Of a DNA stretch of 64,000 nt, positions 43,851 to 52,058 are shown piece by piece. A program made the translations under genes and the position numbers. The number at the start of each line of letters is the position of its first letter. Position 1 is the stretch's first letter. The notes beneath the pieces were generated by a model, which saw only the letters and a list, made by a program, of their open reading frames with translations, did not search any database and was not told where the DNA came from. This DNA comes from Vavraia culicis subsp. floridensis (taxonomy: Eukaryota; Microsporidia; Pleistophoridae). The stretch is taken from assembly GCF_000192795.1 (NCBI RefSeq), contig NW_007360613.1, positions 1-64,000 of the forward strand, in the 5' to 3' direction.

Positions 43851-44756
43851 ATGACAGAAAAGGGCAAGAAAGACGAATTAGCTGCGCTTACGCAAGAAAT
43901 GATCAAAAATGCAGAGGGCAGGAGCAAAGCCGATCTGAACACACATAAAGCAACTATAAGTAATGATAAGGTCTCTGAGTACACAGGAAAACCAAAATAT
44001 TTTGATATATTTGGTCGTCTTCTTCATTACTTGGCAGAGGAAAACTACGATGCCATCATAACCGAACTTACAAACCTTTATTTTGATGATTTGTTGCCGA
44101 TGACAGATTATGATATGTATTGCACCACGCCATACTCCGATGAGGTATCGCGGACCTATGGTTTGCCATACAGAATAAATGCCTCATTTATCAGAACAAA
44201 GTTTCTTACGTACATAGCGTGCCAGAAACCGAAGGAAAAGTATTGCCAGCATTTTATTAGGTTTGCCAATGATGCGAGTGATATTATCGTGTGTTTGTGC
44301 AATCGCCAAGATGACTATTTTACGAGTAGTGCTTCGTCGAGCACAACAGCAGATATTTTGAGGAATAATCCGGGCTTAGCAACCAAGGATGGCCACCAAG
44401 ATGCAGACAAAGATGGAAGTGTGTACGTAATAGAAGATATGAACAACACGAGAAGAATAAAGTTTCTTAAATGGGAGGACTTTGATGTACCGCACAGAAA
44501 AGATTTCACTCGTTTCTATGACGCGTATCTATCGATGAATAAGTCCGACAAACCGGTGATTGTGCATTGTAAAGCGGGAGTGGGACGTACGGGTACATTC
44601 ATTCTTTATGATACGCTAGCGCGGATGGAAAATGTGACGAATGAGATTTTTATCGATGAGCTTTGCAAAATGAGGGAGCAGAGGAACTTCATGGTGTTTA
44701 ATGGAAAACAGTTGAAATGGTTAGCAGATATTTTCTTGGAGAAAACCGATAAGTAA
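43851..44756 (+). CDS. Classical-type protein tyrosine phosphatase, 301 aa
   Basis: The active-site P-loop is VHCKAGVGRTG, with nucleophile Cys240 and phosphate-binding Arg246. Upstream, YRINASFI and YIACQKPKEKYCQHFIRF match the 'YINAxxI...YIAxQxP...FW' core of classical PTPs. The general-acid loop reads KWEDFDVPHRKDF; Asp210 is kept, but the usual Pro of WPD is Glu. A Q-loop-like segment (MREQRNFMVFNGKQLKWL) follows at 275-290. The first ~45 residues are a polar tail. There is no signal peptide or membrane segment, so it is probably cytosolic and dephosphorylates phosphotyrosine on proteins. Size fits one catalytic domain. Confidence 0.88.
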   Translation: MTEKGKKDELAALTQEMIKNAEGRSKADLNTHKATISNDKVSEYTGKPKYFDIFGRLLHYLAEENYDAIITELTNLYFDDLLPMTDYDMYCTTPYSDEVSRTYGLPYRINASFIRTKFLTYIACQKPKEKYCQHFIRFANDASDIIVCLCNRQDDYFTSSASSSTTADILRNNPGLATKDGHQDADKDGSVYVIEDMNNTRRIKFLKWEDFDVPHRKDFTRFYDAYLSMNKSDKPVIVHCKAGVGRTGTFILYDTLARMENVTNEIFIDELCKMREQRNFMVFNGKQLKWLADIFLEKTDK

Positions 44757-45080
44757 AGGTGTAGTAGGTCTATATTATATTGTAGTGTACCGTTTTCTGT
44801 GTGAAATATCGTATCTTTCGCTTTAATACGTTTTCTTTGGTATTATTGCAAAAAAAAAGATTATTAAACACTCTGATCATTTGCAACAAGCTATCACACT
44901 GCAAACGGCAATATCATCAGTCGTTGTATTCTTTATGTGTAGTATTGAGTTTTTTGGCATTCTCGTAACGTTTTAGCGCGATTCATGATAAAGGAGGTAC
45001 CACTGCCGTGAACCAAGCCAAATGCTATCGGACAGGGCAGGCTCGTATTTTTTGCCAATAAATGAGATAAACGAACCGCT
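44757..45080. other. Intergenic, nothing recognised
   Basis: Short AT-rich spacer with an A9 tract near 44850, between the phosphatase and a small protein gene. Confidence 0.5.
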
Positions 45081-45084
45081 CCCC
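45081..45084 (+). promoter_or_regulatory. CCCC run before a small ORF
   Basis: C-run nine bases upstream of the ATG at 45094, favouring that start over the in-frame ATG at 45022. Confidence 0.35.
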
Positions 45085-45093
45085 TTGTTACGG

Positions 45094-45246
45094 ATGAGCA
45101 CAGGGAACAAACAAAGAATTTCGCTAACAAGTGCGCAATTGGAGGAAGACATAGAAACGTACCTCAAAAATTATAAGTTTGAAGAAATACATGAAATTGA
45201 GCAGTTTATTGAACAGGTGGAAAAGAACAAACTGAGTAAATCCTAG
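45094..45246 (+). CDS. Small acidic/helical protein, 50 aa (or 74 aa from 45022)
   Basis: From the ATG at 45094 the product is short and strongly charged, with SLTSAQLEEDIETYLKNYKFEEIHEIEQFIEQVEKNKL. This vaguely resembles the acidic C-terminal 'LDxDLxxYxxx' helix of mRNA-export adaptors of the Yra1/ALY or FoP type, but there is no RRM. An earlier in-frame ATG at 45022 would add 24 residues. The CCCC run sits before the later ATG. It could be a genuine small gene or the end of a decayed one. Confidence 0.4.
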   Translation: MSTGNKQRISLTSAQLEEDIETYLKNYKFEEIHEIEQFIEQVEKNKLSKS

Positions 45247-45341
45247 CGATTTGTATACAAGTCTTCTTTTTTGTCCCGTTTTTTCATGTTATAAACATTT
45301 CGTCATGATAACCCTTTAAAGCCTCCTTTTCTTCAGTAGCG

Positions 45342-45974
45342 ATGCAATCTTTGCCACTAGAGCCAAAAATAGAAACGCCTTCAAAATTTATCGTACGTCT
45401 ATACGCTGCCATAGATGATCCCAACGTAAAAAGTATAATATGGAGCCGCCATGAAGCATCGTTCCTTATCCTCGACAAGGAAGATTTTCAACAAAATGTT
45501 CTTCCCATGATTTCAAAAACGAGCGAGTTCAGCGGTTTTATCAGGCAGCTGAACGCATACGGCTTTAAGAAAAGGAACAACATCGATGTGAATGTCAGGG
45601 AATATGCACATCCGAATTTTATAAGGAACCGTTTCGATCTGCTCACGAAGCTGTCGCGCAGGAGCACAGGGATAATAAAATCTGAGAGTGCAAGTTTGCA
45701 GAATAACATAAAATTCCTCAACGAGAGCAATTTCCGACTGACATCAGAAGTGCTAACACTGAAGAACAAGGTAGAGGAGCAGGACAAGAAGATTAAAACG
45801 CTAATGGAGATGTTCCAGCAGATGTTCAACATGCAGGCTGATAAGGGCGACGGGTTGGGCACCGGAAAGTTTTCGGAGAGACAACTCGATTACAAAGAGA
45901 AGAAGAGGAAGAGTCCGAAGTACCTGAGAGACGGCGGGGCAAACCAGCACGATGACTACAACGATTTTTTTTGA
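45342..45974 (+). CDS. Heat shock transcription factor-type DNA-binding protein, 210 aa
   Basis: Residues ~13-100 are an HSF DNA-binding domain: KFIVRLYAAIDDP, IIWSRHEASFLILDKEDFQQNVLPM, then the recognition helix region SGFIRQLNAYGFKKRN and YAHPNFIRNRFDLL, matching 'FxxxxLPxxFKHxNFxSFVRQLNxYGFxKV...FxHxxFxRGxxxLL'. Residues ~115-160 form a coiled coil (LNESNFRLTSEVLTLKNKVEEQDKKIKTL) for oligomerisation. The tail is short and charged, ending DDYNDFF. It is small because it has little activation domain. It probably controls stress or development genes in the nucleus. ACCCTTT lies upstream of the ATG. Confidence 0.92.
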   Translation: MQSLPLEPKIETPSKFIVRLYAAIDDPNVKSIIWSRHEASFLILDKEDFQQNVLPMISKTSEFSGFIRQLNAYGFKKRNNIDVNVREYAHPNFIRNRFDLLTKLSRRSTGIIKSESASLQNNIKFLNESNFRLTSEVLTLKNKVEEQDKKIKTLMEMFQQMFNMQADKGDGLGTGKFSERQLDYKEKKRKSPKYLRDGGANQHDDYNDFF

Positions 45975-46577
45975 AGGCTGGCTGTAAAAAACACAACTCA
46001 TTAAATTACTTATTTTACACGCTAAGCATGCTGATTGTATTTTTAATGGACAAATTACGAATGTTTATGGTAAATTTGATATTTGGAGACGTATACTATG
46101 CGTGTTTTACGCATACCACGTGCTTAGTATGCGTGGTCAGCCCATATCTGCACGGGCCATCATTTATTGCACTTTGCGGATGATCGACAGCAATCTTTCA
46201 GTACAAATGTATGGACCAACATTTTTTAGTGCAAATCGTTCATCTGTCTCCTCAAATAGCAGCAACACTTAGACAAGTGCATGGTACCAAAAATGCCAAA
46301 ATATTTTCCAAAAATGTCAATAACTCCGCACGTTACCCTCAAATCATGAAAAATGGTTTAAAACACAACCATGCCACTGCCAAGCACACAATTTAAACCA
46401 AAAAAATTAAGGCTGCCCGCTTCTCTTTAGCCCGATATGTACACATTTGATCGCTGTGAAAAGCAACATCTCGTTCAACAGGGGAACGCTCATTTGTTTA
46501 TCATGGCTGCGCGAACACATATCTTATGATTTGTCAGTCACGGCAATTCTCGGTTTCAATTGATTTTTTTGTTTAAG
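45975..46577. other. Intergenic, nothing recognised
   Basis: About 600 bp with short frames only. Confidence 0.5.
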
Positions 46578-46582
46578 CCCCC
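46578..46582 (+). promoter_or_regulatory. CCCCC run upstream of VMA21
   Basis: C-run seven bases before the ATG at 46590. It supports that ATG over the in-frame TTG at 46560. Confidence 0.5.
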
Positions 46583-46589
46583 GTTGAAA

Positions 46590-46805
46590 ATGGCTAATAA
46601 CACGTGCATTCTGATCACGCTTATGGTTCTACTGTTCTCAGCACCTGTGATAATGATGAGCATACTCACTAAGCTCTTCCCTGAGCACGAAAGCATAATG
46701 GGTGCACTTTCTGTGGTACTGTTGTTTGTTATTTTGGGATTGATATGCCTTTTTGTGCACCGTATTGAGACCGAAGAAGACGAAAAGAAGGTGAAGGAGG
46801 ATTGA
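46590..46805 (+). CDS. VMA21: V-ATPase assembly protein Vma21-like, 71 aa
   Basis: A 71-residue protein with two membrane helices (~5-28 and ~38-59) separated by a short loop, and a charged tail HRIETEEDEKKVKED. Order, size and tail resemble yeast Vma21 (77 aa, also ending Lys/Glu/Asp with a di-lysine-type ER retrieval signal). Vma21 escorts the V0 sector of the proton pump out of the ER. The resemblance is in layout and the acidic/basic tail more than in a strict motif, so other two-helix proteins remain possible. Confidence 0.6.
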   Translation: MANNTCILITLMVLLFSAPVIMMSILTKLFPEHESIMGALSVVLLFVILGLICLFVHRIETEEDEKKVKED

Positions 46806-47089
46806 TTAAAGATCTGTAACTCAATTGTGTGTGTAAATCTAGCTTAATTAAAATTTTGATGTTTTTAATTCCAGCAAAAATTTTAAATTGCAATTCCGCA
46901 AATTCGTGCATTATACCGCCTGTAAACTGCAACAAATATTTTATGATGATACCCGATACAGCCAAAATATCAGAAAAAATAAACAGCACTCAGTAACGTT
47001 CAACCAATGGTAAAACCTTTGCAAACATGATACCGAGGCGCCTCCTTGATGAAACTGTTTCTGATCAAATGTTGCACAAAAACCTCTAA
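46806..47089. other. Spacer before the carboxylase locus
   Basis: AT-rich, no gene seen; it should hold the promoter of the following gene. Confidence 0.4.
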
Positions 47090-50000
47090 ATGATTAATGC
47101 CACCCCCTACTGGGAAATGTCACACTCAACAACCAAAATTCTCATCGCTAATAATTCGTTGGCGGCAATGAAATTCATAATATCGCTTAGCTCGCGCGAT
47201 GTTACGTTCCTGGGCATGGTGACCAGCCATGATCTGCGCTCCAATCAGCTGTACGTTAATTACCTAAATCGTTATTTAGTCGTTGAAAATTACGGTGTTG
47301 ACGAAATTCTGAGGGCTGCCACATATTTCAAACCTGATCTTGTGTGGCCGGGATGGGGACATTCATCAGAGAATTACCTGCTGCCGAAAGCATTGAAGGA
47401 AAGCGGTTATCGATTTATGGGACCGGACGAAAATGCTATGAGAATGCTGGGCGATAAAATCATGAGCAACAGGTTTGCAGAGAGGAACGGCATACCATGC
47501 ATTCCATACACCACGGATATCGGTGCTTTTATGGCGTTCTTTCAGTCCTATGGAACTGCTATGATCAAAAGCAGTGATTCGGGTGGCGGGAAAGGCATTG
47601 AAATCGTTGAAACTCAGGAACAGCTGTCAAATTTCCTAGAGCAGTATGCGAAGCGTGTCGGCACATCCCAACAGTCCGAAATAGTGGTATCCAATGATAC
47701 GGAGTGCGAACACAACCAGGAATTGAACGGCATATCGCCAGAACAGCTATGCATAGCGGATGGAGATGAGCTGGCATATTCTCTGGCAACAACTCCGCTG
47801 GGCATTTCCTCGGAGACAACGGGGCAGAGGAGTGCAGGACAAGGAGAGCAGAACGTTTTTATGACCAAGATAATAAAAAATGCACGACATGTCGAGCTGC
47901 AGGTGGTAAGAGACAACTTTGGCAACGCTGTGCTCCTTGGCACCCGAGATTGCACCATACAACGCAGGCATCAGAAGATAATTGAGGAAGGCCCAGCCAT
48001 ACTGACGGAACAGTTTTATGAGCACATGAAAAGATGTGCCAAGACACTTCTGATAGCTTCCAACTACGTAGGTGTTGCAACCGTTGAGTTCCTCGTGACA
48101 GAACAGCATTTCTACTTCCTGGAGGTCAACACGCGTATCCAGGTCGAACATCCTGTCACAGAGCTAAATGCGCAGGTTAACATTCCCGAGCTGCAGCTGG
48201 ACGTGGCAATGAACAGGAATTTGTGCTTCATGGACGATAAGCAAAGTACGAACCATGTGGTTGCTGCAAGAATCACAGCGGAGGACAACAATTTCAATCC
48301 GCAGACGGGACATGTGAGCGTTTCCTTTCTGCCGTCCAAAAACACGCTGCTGTATTTTTCGGTGCTGAACGGCCAAATCACCGAGCAGAACGACAGCCAA
48401 TTCGGACATGTGTTCGCGTATGGACGGAACAGAAGAGAGGCAACCACAAATTTGATAACGGCACTGATGAATGTCAAAATTACCGGCATAGACTCGCCTA
48501 TACCGCGTGTGCTCGGCATCCTCAAGAGCCGTTTCTTTGCAGAAAACGATTTTTACACGGATACGTTGGAAAGGTTCAGATTTGAAAAGATGAGTGAGGA
48601 GGACATCGCATTCTTTAGCGCGGCGTATTTCCTGATGAGCTCAAACTCGCACGTAAGCTTTGCATACAACGATGATTGCTTCTTTACACGGTGCCATGTC
48701 GTGAGCAGCCATGAAATGCTTGTGGAGCTGAATGGCACGTTCTACAAGATTCGGAGCGTGGAGAGTTGCACATCACGCGTGGACAACAAACAGCCTCGTG
48801 AACAGAGGACCTTTTTCAGCACCTTCACCTTCAATGACAGCCTGGTAACGTTCTCAACCGTATCGCAAAATACCTACAGGATGCTCAATCAAGGATCTAA
48901 CACGTTTACTCTGCTCACACAGAACATAACAGCACCGTTCAACGGTCGAATTGTGGAAATTAACGATGGATACGTTGAGAGAGATGGCGTGCTGTTTGTG
49001 ATAGAAGCGATGAAGACGCGCACACACATCCGGTCCAAAGACAATTTGCTGTACACCAAGCTTAAGACCGAGGGATCGATCGTTAGCGTAGGAGATAACA
49101 TCCTCAAAATAGAAAGCAACAAAATTACGTGCAATACGGCTGCTCGGTTTACCAGGAATTACGATGAGAACGATCTTATGAGATGGACAAGACATTTGCA
49201 TGCATTACCGTCCGTTCTGTACACTTTTCCTGCGGATGAGCGGATATTTGATCTTGTACGGGTGCACTGCATACATGCTATGGGAGTGATTGAGCACTTG
49301 GAGATTGATGAGGAGCAGTGCGTGAGGATTAGAGGCGAATTAGAAAGTGTTTTGGTGAAGAGTGCGGTTGATAAAGACGTGTTGAGGTTTTATTACAGGG
49401 TTGTGAGGATGTGCACTGCTATGGGCATGCACAGAAGCGCTAGTGGCACGTTGGGAGCAGATACAGACATGGAGCAGCAACGAATGGGCATGAATGCCGT
49501 GGATGGTCACGTTGATCACACGGAAAGTGCACCGTTGGACGATGCCAAGTACATGCTGAGCGAGAAAAGTGCACCATTGGACGATGTTGAGTACATGCTG
49601 AGCGAGAAAAGTGCACCATTGGACGATGCCAAGTACACGCGGAGCGAGAAAAGCGCGATATTGCGAAAAAATGAGAGAAAACCGTGTTCAATGAAACTGA
49701 GCGCCTTTCAATCGGTAGATGACCCTGTTGTTGAGCATTTTACCGCACATTCATTCACACACGAGCAGTTCAACAGCAAATTCTGTGCATGTCCACGAAT
49801 AGAGTGCCGCTGCACCGGCCAATACGGCAAATCAATCATAATACGTGCACGAGATGTGACAAACGAACTTATCGTGTTTGTTAAGGTGTTTACCGGCTGG
49901 TCATACGCTCTTTACACGGAGAATAGCACAAACGTTGAAAAGATCAGGCACATGTTCACGAAGATCGTGTGTAACGGGACGGTGTACCTCAGTACGCGCG

Positions 50001-50815
50001 GATATGCTGAAATATTCGTGTATGAAAAGAAAAGAGTACGCGAGTACTACCTTGATGGCTTGAAAGTGAACATTCCTGATGGTATAGACCTTAAGGTACG
50101 GTATGAAGGCTTCTTGTACTTGATGTACATTTATTTGTGCACGATAAATGCTCCGATGTGCTACAAGGAGCTGTTCCTGACCGTTTTTGATGATTGCAGT
50201 AAAACGGTGCCGAGGCGGGTGAATGACCCGGTCAATTCGTGCAAAACCTCGAATTCGGGTGCAAAGCACGGCAACGATCTGGCCGGACAATCGCACTGCA
50301 CAACGAGTACAAACACCAAACACAGCATGCACGGCAACCAAGCATTTCCTAGCGAAGCGGACCTAAACCGGTGCAACGACCGGAAGTACGCACTGTCATA
50401 CGATCGTAAGATCAAAATTGGTGTGTTAGCGTACGTGTTCCACATAAATGGTGAAAACACCGTGTTCGTGATCAACGATTGGAAATTTAAATGCGGTTCG
50501 TTTTCGTATAAGGAGCTGATTTTCTTTCATTTCGTGAATTTGTTGTGCACAACGAGGGAAATGGCACGCATTCATTTCAGCAACAATTCTGGTGCACGGA
50601 TCGGTATCGACGAGGAAGTGATGAGTAAGCTGATTGTGAAGGAGCAACGGGGTGGGTTGGAGCTGTATATGAGGCAGGAAGATCGAGACGGGCTCAGTGG
50701 CAGTTGCACAGGCGGGAAGAGGAGCGGTTCAAGCACAGAAAGAATGGAACACATGCACATGTCCATAAATAGCGAAACTACGGAGGGGAACCGTTCAAAC
50801 GGTGCACGGGATTAA
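47090..50815 (+). CDS. ACC1: Acetyl-CoA carboxylase, N-terminal and central part (frame-broken before its carboxyltransferase core)
   Basis: A biotin carboxylase domain fills residues ~9-560. It has the WPGWGHSSENYLLPKAL and GPDENAMRMLGDK segments, the ATP-loop KSSDSGGGKGIE (160-171), GTRDCTIQRRHQKIIEEGP, and EVNTRIQVEHPVTE (345-358). A biotinyl domain follows with the lysine site EAMKT (Lys642); eukaryotic ACCs usually read EVMKM. The central domain is much reduced and includes a 14-residue repeat in three copies (~812-854). Near the end, HFSNNSGARIGIDEEV (~1162-1177) is the start of the carboxyltransferase domain. The rest of that domain continues in two other frames up to 52058. Full ACC is ~2200 aa; this locus totals ~1650. 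It would make malonyl-CoA. Other biotin enzymes are excluded by the ACC-type carboxyltransferase. Confidence 0.88.
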   Translation: MINATPYWEMSHSTTKILIANNSLAAMKFIISLSSRDVTFLGMVTSHDLRSNQLYVNYLNRYLVVENYGVDEILRAATYFKPDLVWPGWGHSSENYLLPKALKESGYRFMGPDENAMRMLGDKIMSNRFAERNGIPCIPYTTDIGAFMAFFQSYGTAMIKSSDSGGGKGIEIVETQEQLSNFLEQYAKRVGTSQQSEIVVSNDTECEHNQELNGISPEQLCIADGDELAYSLATTPLGISSETTGQRSAGQGEQNVFMTKIIKNARHVELQVVRDNFGNAVLLGTRDCTIQRRHQKIIEEGPAILTEQFYEHMKRCAKTLLIASNYVGVATVEFLVTEQHFYFLEVNTRIQVEHPVTELNAQVNIPELQLDVAMNRNLCFMDDKQSTNHVVAARITAEDNNFNPQTGHVSVSFLPSKNTLLYFSVLNGQITEQNDSQFGHVFAYGRNRREATTNLITALMNVKITGIDSPIPRVLGILKSRFFAENDFYTDTLERFRFEKMSEEDIAFFSAAYFLMSSNSHVSFAYNDDCFFTRCHVVSSHEMLVELNGTFYKIRSVESCTSRVDNKQPREQRTFFSTFTFNDSLVTFSTVSQNTYRMLNQGSNTFTLLTQNITAPFNGRIVEINDGYVERDGVLFVIEAMKTRTHIRSKDNLLYTKLKTEGSIVSVGDNILKIESNKITCNTAARFTRNYDENDLMRWTRHLHALPSVLYTFPADERIFDLVRVHCIHAMGVIEHLEIDEEQCVRIRGELESVLVKSAVDKDVLRFYYRVVRMCTAMGMHRSASGTLGADTDMEQQRMGMNAVDGHVDHTESAPLDDAKYMLSEKSAPLDDVEYMLSEKSAPLDDAKYTRSEKSAILRKNERKPCSMKLSAFQSVDDPVVEHFTAHSFTHEQFNSKFCACPRIECRCTGQYGKSIIIRARDVTNELIVFVKVFTGWSYALYTENSTNVEKIRHMFTKIVCNGTVYLSTRGYAEIFVYEKKRVREYYLDGLKVNIPDGIDLKVRYEGFLYLMYIYLCTINAPMCYKELFLTVFDDCSKTVPRRVNDPVNSCKTSNSGAKHGNDLAGQSHCTTSTNTKHSMHGNQAFPSEADLNRCNDRKYALSYDRKIKIGVLAYVFHINGENTVFVINDWKFKCGSFSYKELIFFHFVNLLCTTREMARIHFSNNSGARIGIDEEVMSKLIVKEQRGGLELYMRQEDRDGLSGSCTGGKRSGSSTERMEHMHMSINSETTEGNRSNGARD
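49526..49651 (+). repeat. 42-bp tandem repeat, 3 copies, coding
   Basis: Three contiguous 42-bp units (49526, 49568, 49610) encode SAPLDDAKYMLSEK three times with a few changes. They lie in the reduced central domain of the carboxylase and keep the frame. Confidence 0.9.
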
Positions 50816-51243
50816 AACACCTAAAATACATCACAACAAACGATGACAGCGGCCCAGAGAACCTGTCATACTCATCACAATCATCTATAAGCACCATCGA
50901 AGCATACAACCGTACCTTCACCCTATCATTCGTAACAAACCACTCGGTAGGCATAGGTGCTTATCTCGCAGTGCTGGGCAAGCGCGTCATAATGAAGAGA
51001 AGCAGCGTTATGCTGCTTACAGGGTACAAGGCGCTGAACAAGCTCAATCAAACGGAGATATACAGCAGTAATGAGCAGCTGGGAGGTGTGGGCATTATGT
51101 GTGGTAATAATGTGTGCCAGAGAGACGTGCTCAACGAGTACGAGGGGCTGTGTGAGATTTTCAGGTGGTTGATGTTTTGGATTGAGGGCAAGAAATCCGT
51201 GCCCGTTCCTCGCGAGCACGCGTGGGGACCAACACATCGGTGA
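50773..51243 (+). CDS. Acetyl-CoA carboxylase, carboxyltransferase segment 1 (second frame)
   Basis: Directly after a stop at 50770 in this frame, the sequence reads KHLKYITTNDDSGPENL, then FTLSFVTNHSVGIGAYLAVLGKRVIM, LLTGYKALNKL and IYSSNEQLGGVGIM. These match the ACC carboxyltransferase core (KYLYL..., SLVTxRxVGIGAYLxRLGQRxIQ, LTGxxALNKxLGxxVYTSNxQLGGxxIM). It carries no credible start of its own. It continues the preceding 1241-codon frame after a shift that must fall between 50773 and 50815. It ends at a stop at 51241, with protein quality fading after ~51185. Confidence 0.75.
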   Translation, partial: RNYGGEPFKRCTGLKHLKYITTNDDSGPENLSYSSQSSISTIEAYNRTFTLSFVTNHSVGIGAYLAVLGKRVIMKRSSVMLLTGYKALNKLNQTEIYSSNEQLGGVGIMCGNNVCQRDVLNEYEGLCEIFRWLMFWIEGKKSVPVPREHAWGPTHR

Positions 51244-52058
51244 ACAGTGGCGCATGTCCAACAACTCGCGGGCAAAGTGATCGTGGACATTCCCTGAAAG
51301 CGATAGACGGGCACAGCACCGGAACAAAGGATGTGTCTAAGCGTGAAGACAGCAAGTACGATGATGAATGCGCAGCACCTGCGCTTTCGTTGAATTGCCG
51401 AGAGGTAATCGAAGTAATCGCACACAACATCACGGAATACTCCTGCGCATACTCCTCAAACATAAAAACGGTACGCTGCTTCATCAAGGACATGCCGGTC
51501 GGTGTAATATACGCATACGAGAACGGCACGTGCGTATTGGATGCACCATCAAGCGAGAAGTTCAGCACCTTCATAGATCAAATCAACAAAGAGAACCTCA
51601 ATCTGGTGATAATGGCCAATTTCAAGGGATTTAGTGGCGGTGACACAGACATGAAGCAGGGCATTCTCAAACAGGGGAGTAAAATCATAGAAAATCTGAA
51701 AACTTTTAGGAACAAGATATTCGTGTACATTGGGTGCGGCTGGCAGGTGCGTGGCGGTACATTCGTAATACTCGACAAGTTTATCAACGAAAGGATACGC
51801 GTGTTTGTGAGCAGGGATAGCCGGATCGGCATCATGCAGCCTAGTGGGCTCTCAGAGGTGAAGTTTAAGGAGAAGGAACGGATCAGAATTTTGGAGAAGA
51901 ACGGCCTGGCGGTGGACGAGCGAAACATAAATGAGCTGGCAATAAAATTCTGTGAGCTCCACGACCATCCTGAGCGCATGGTGTGCAAGGGCCGGGTGGA
52001 TGGCATGCTAGAGATTGGAGAGTTGGAGAGCAAAATATACGAGTATTTCTGCGGATGA
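51186..52058 (+). CDS. Acetyl-CoA carboxylase, carboxyltransferase segment 2 (third frame)
   Basis: It continues the carboxyltransferase domain: DMPVGVIYAYENGTC (GIPVGVIAVExRT), NLNLVIMANFKGFSGGDTDMKQGILKQGSKIIENL (PLxxxANWRGFSGGxxDMxxxVLKxGxxIVxxL), IFVYIGCGWQVRGGTFVILDKFIN (VxVYIPPxxELRGGxWVVxDxxIN), then RIGIMQPSGLSEVKF and a C-terminal FCELHDHPERMVCKGRVD (FADLHDTPGRMxxKGVI). The frame begins after a TGA at 51183. There is no plausible ATG before MPVGVI, so this is not an independent gene. The shift from the second frame falls between 51186 and 51243. The catalytic core motifs are well kept, so any decay would be recent. Confidence 0.78.
   Translation, partial: GQEIRARSSRARVGTNTSVNSGACPTTRGQSDRGHSLKAIDGHSTGTKDVSKREDSKYDDECAAPALSLNCREVIEVIAHNITEYSCAYSSNIKTVRCFIKDMPVGVIYAYENGTCVLDAPSSEKFSTFIDQINKENLNLVIMANFKGFSGGDTDMKQGILKQGSKIIENLKTFRNKIFVYIGCGWQVRGGTFVILDKFINERIRVFVSRDSRIGIMQPSGLSEVKFKEKERIRILEKNGLAVDERNINELAIKFCELHDHPERMVCKGRVDGMLEIGELESKIYEYFCG

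Noticed and set aside
50773..50815. Programmed -1 slippery site or short intron as the explanation of the first ACC shift
   Set aside because: No XXXYYYZ heptamer in the right phase and no GT...AG intron with a GTAAGT donor was found. Left open as indel or error.
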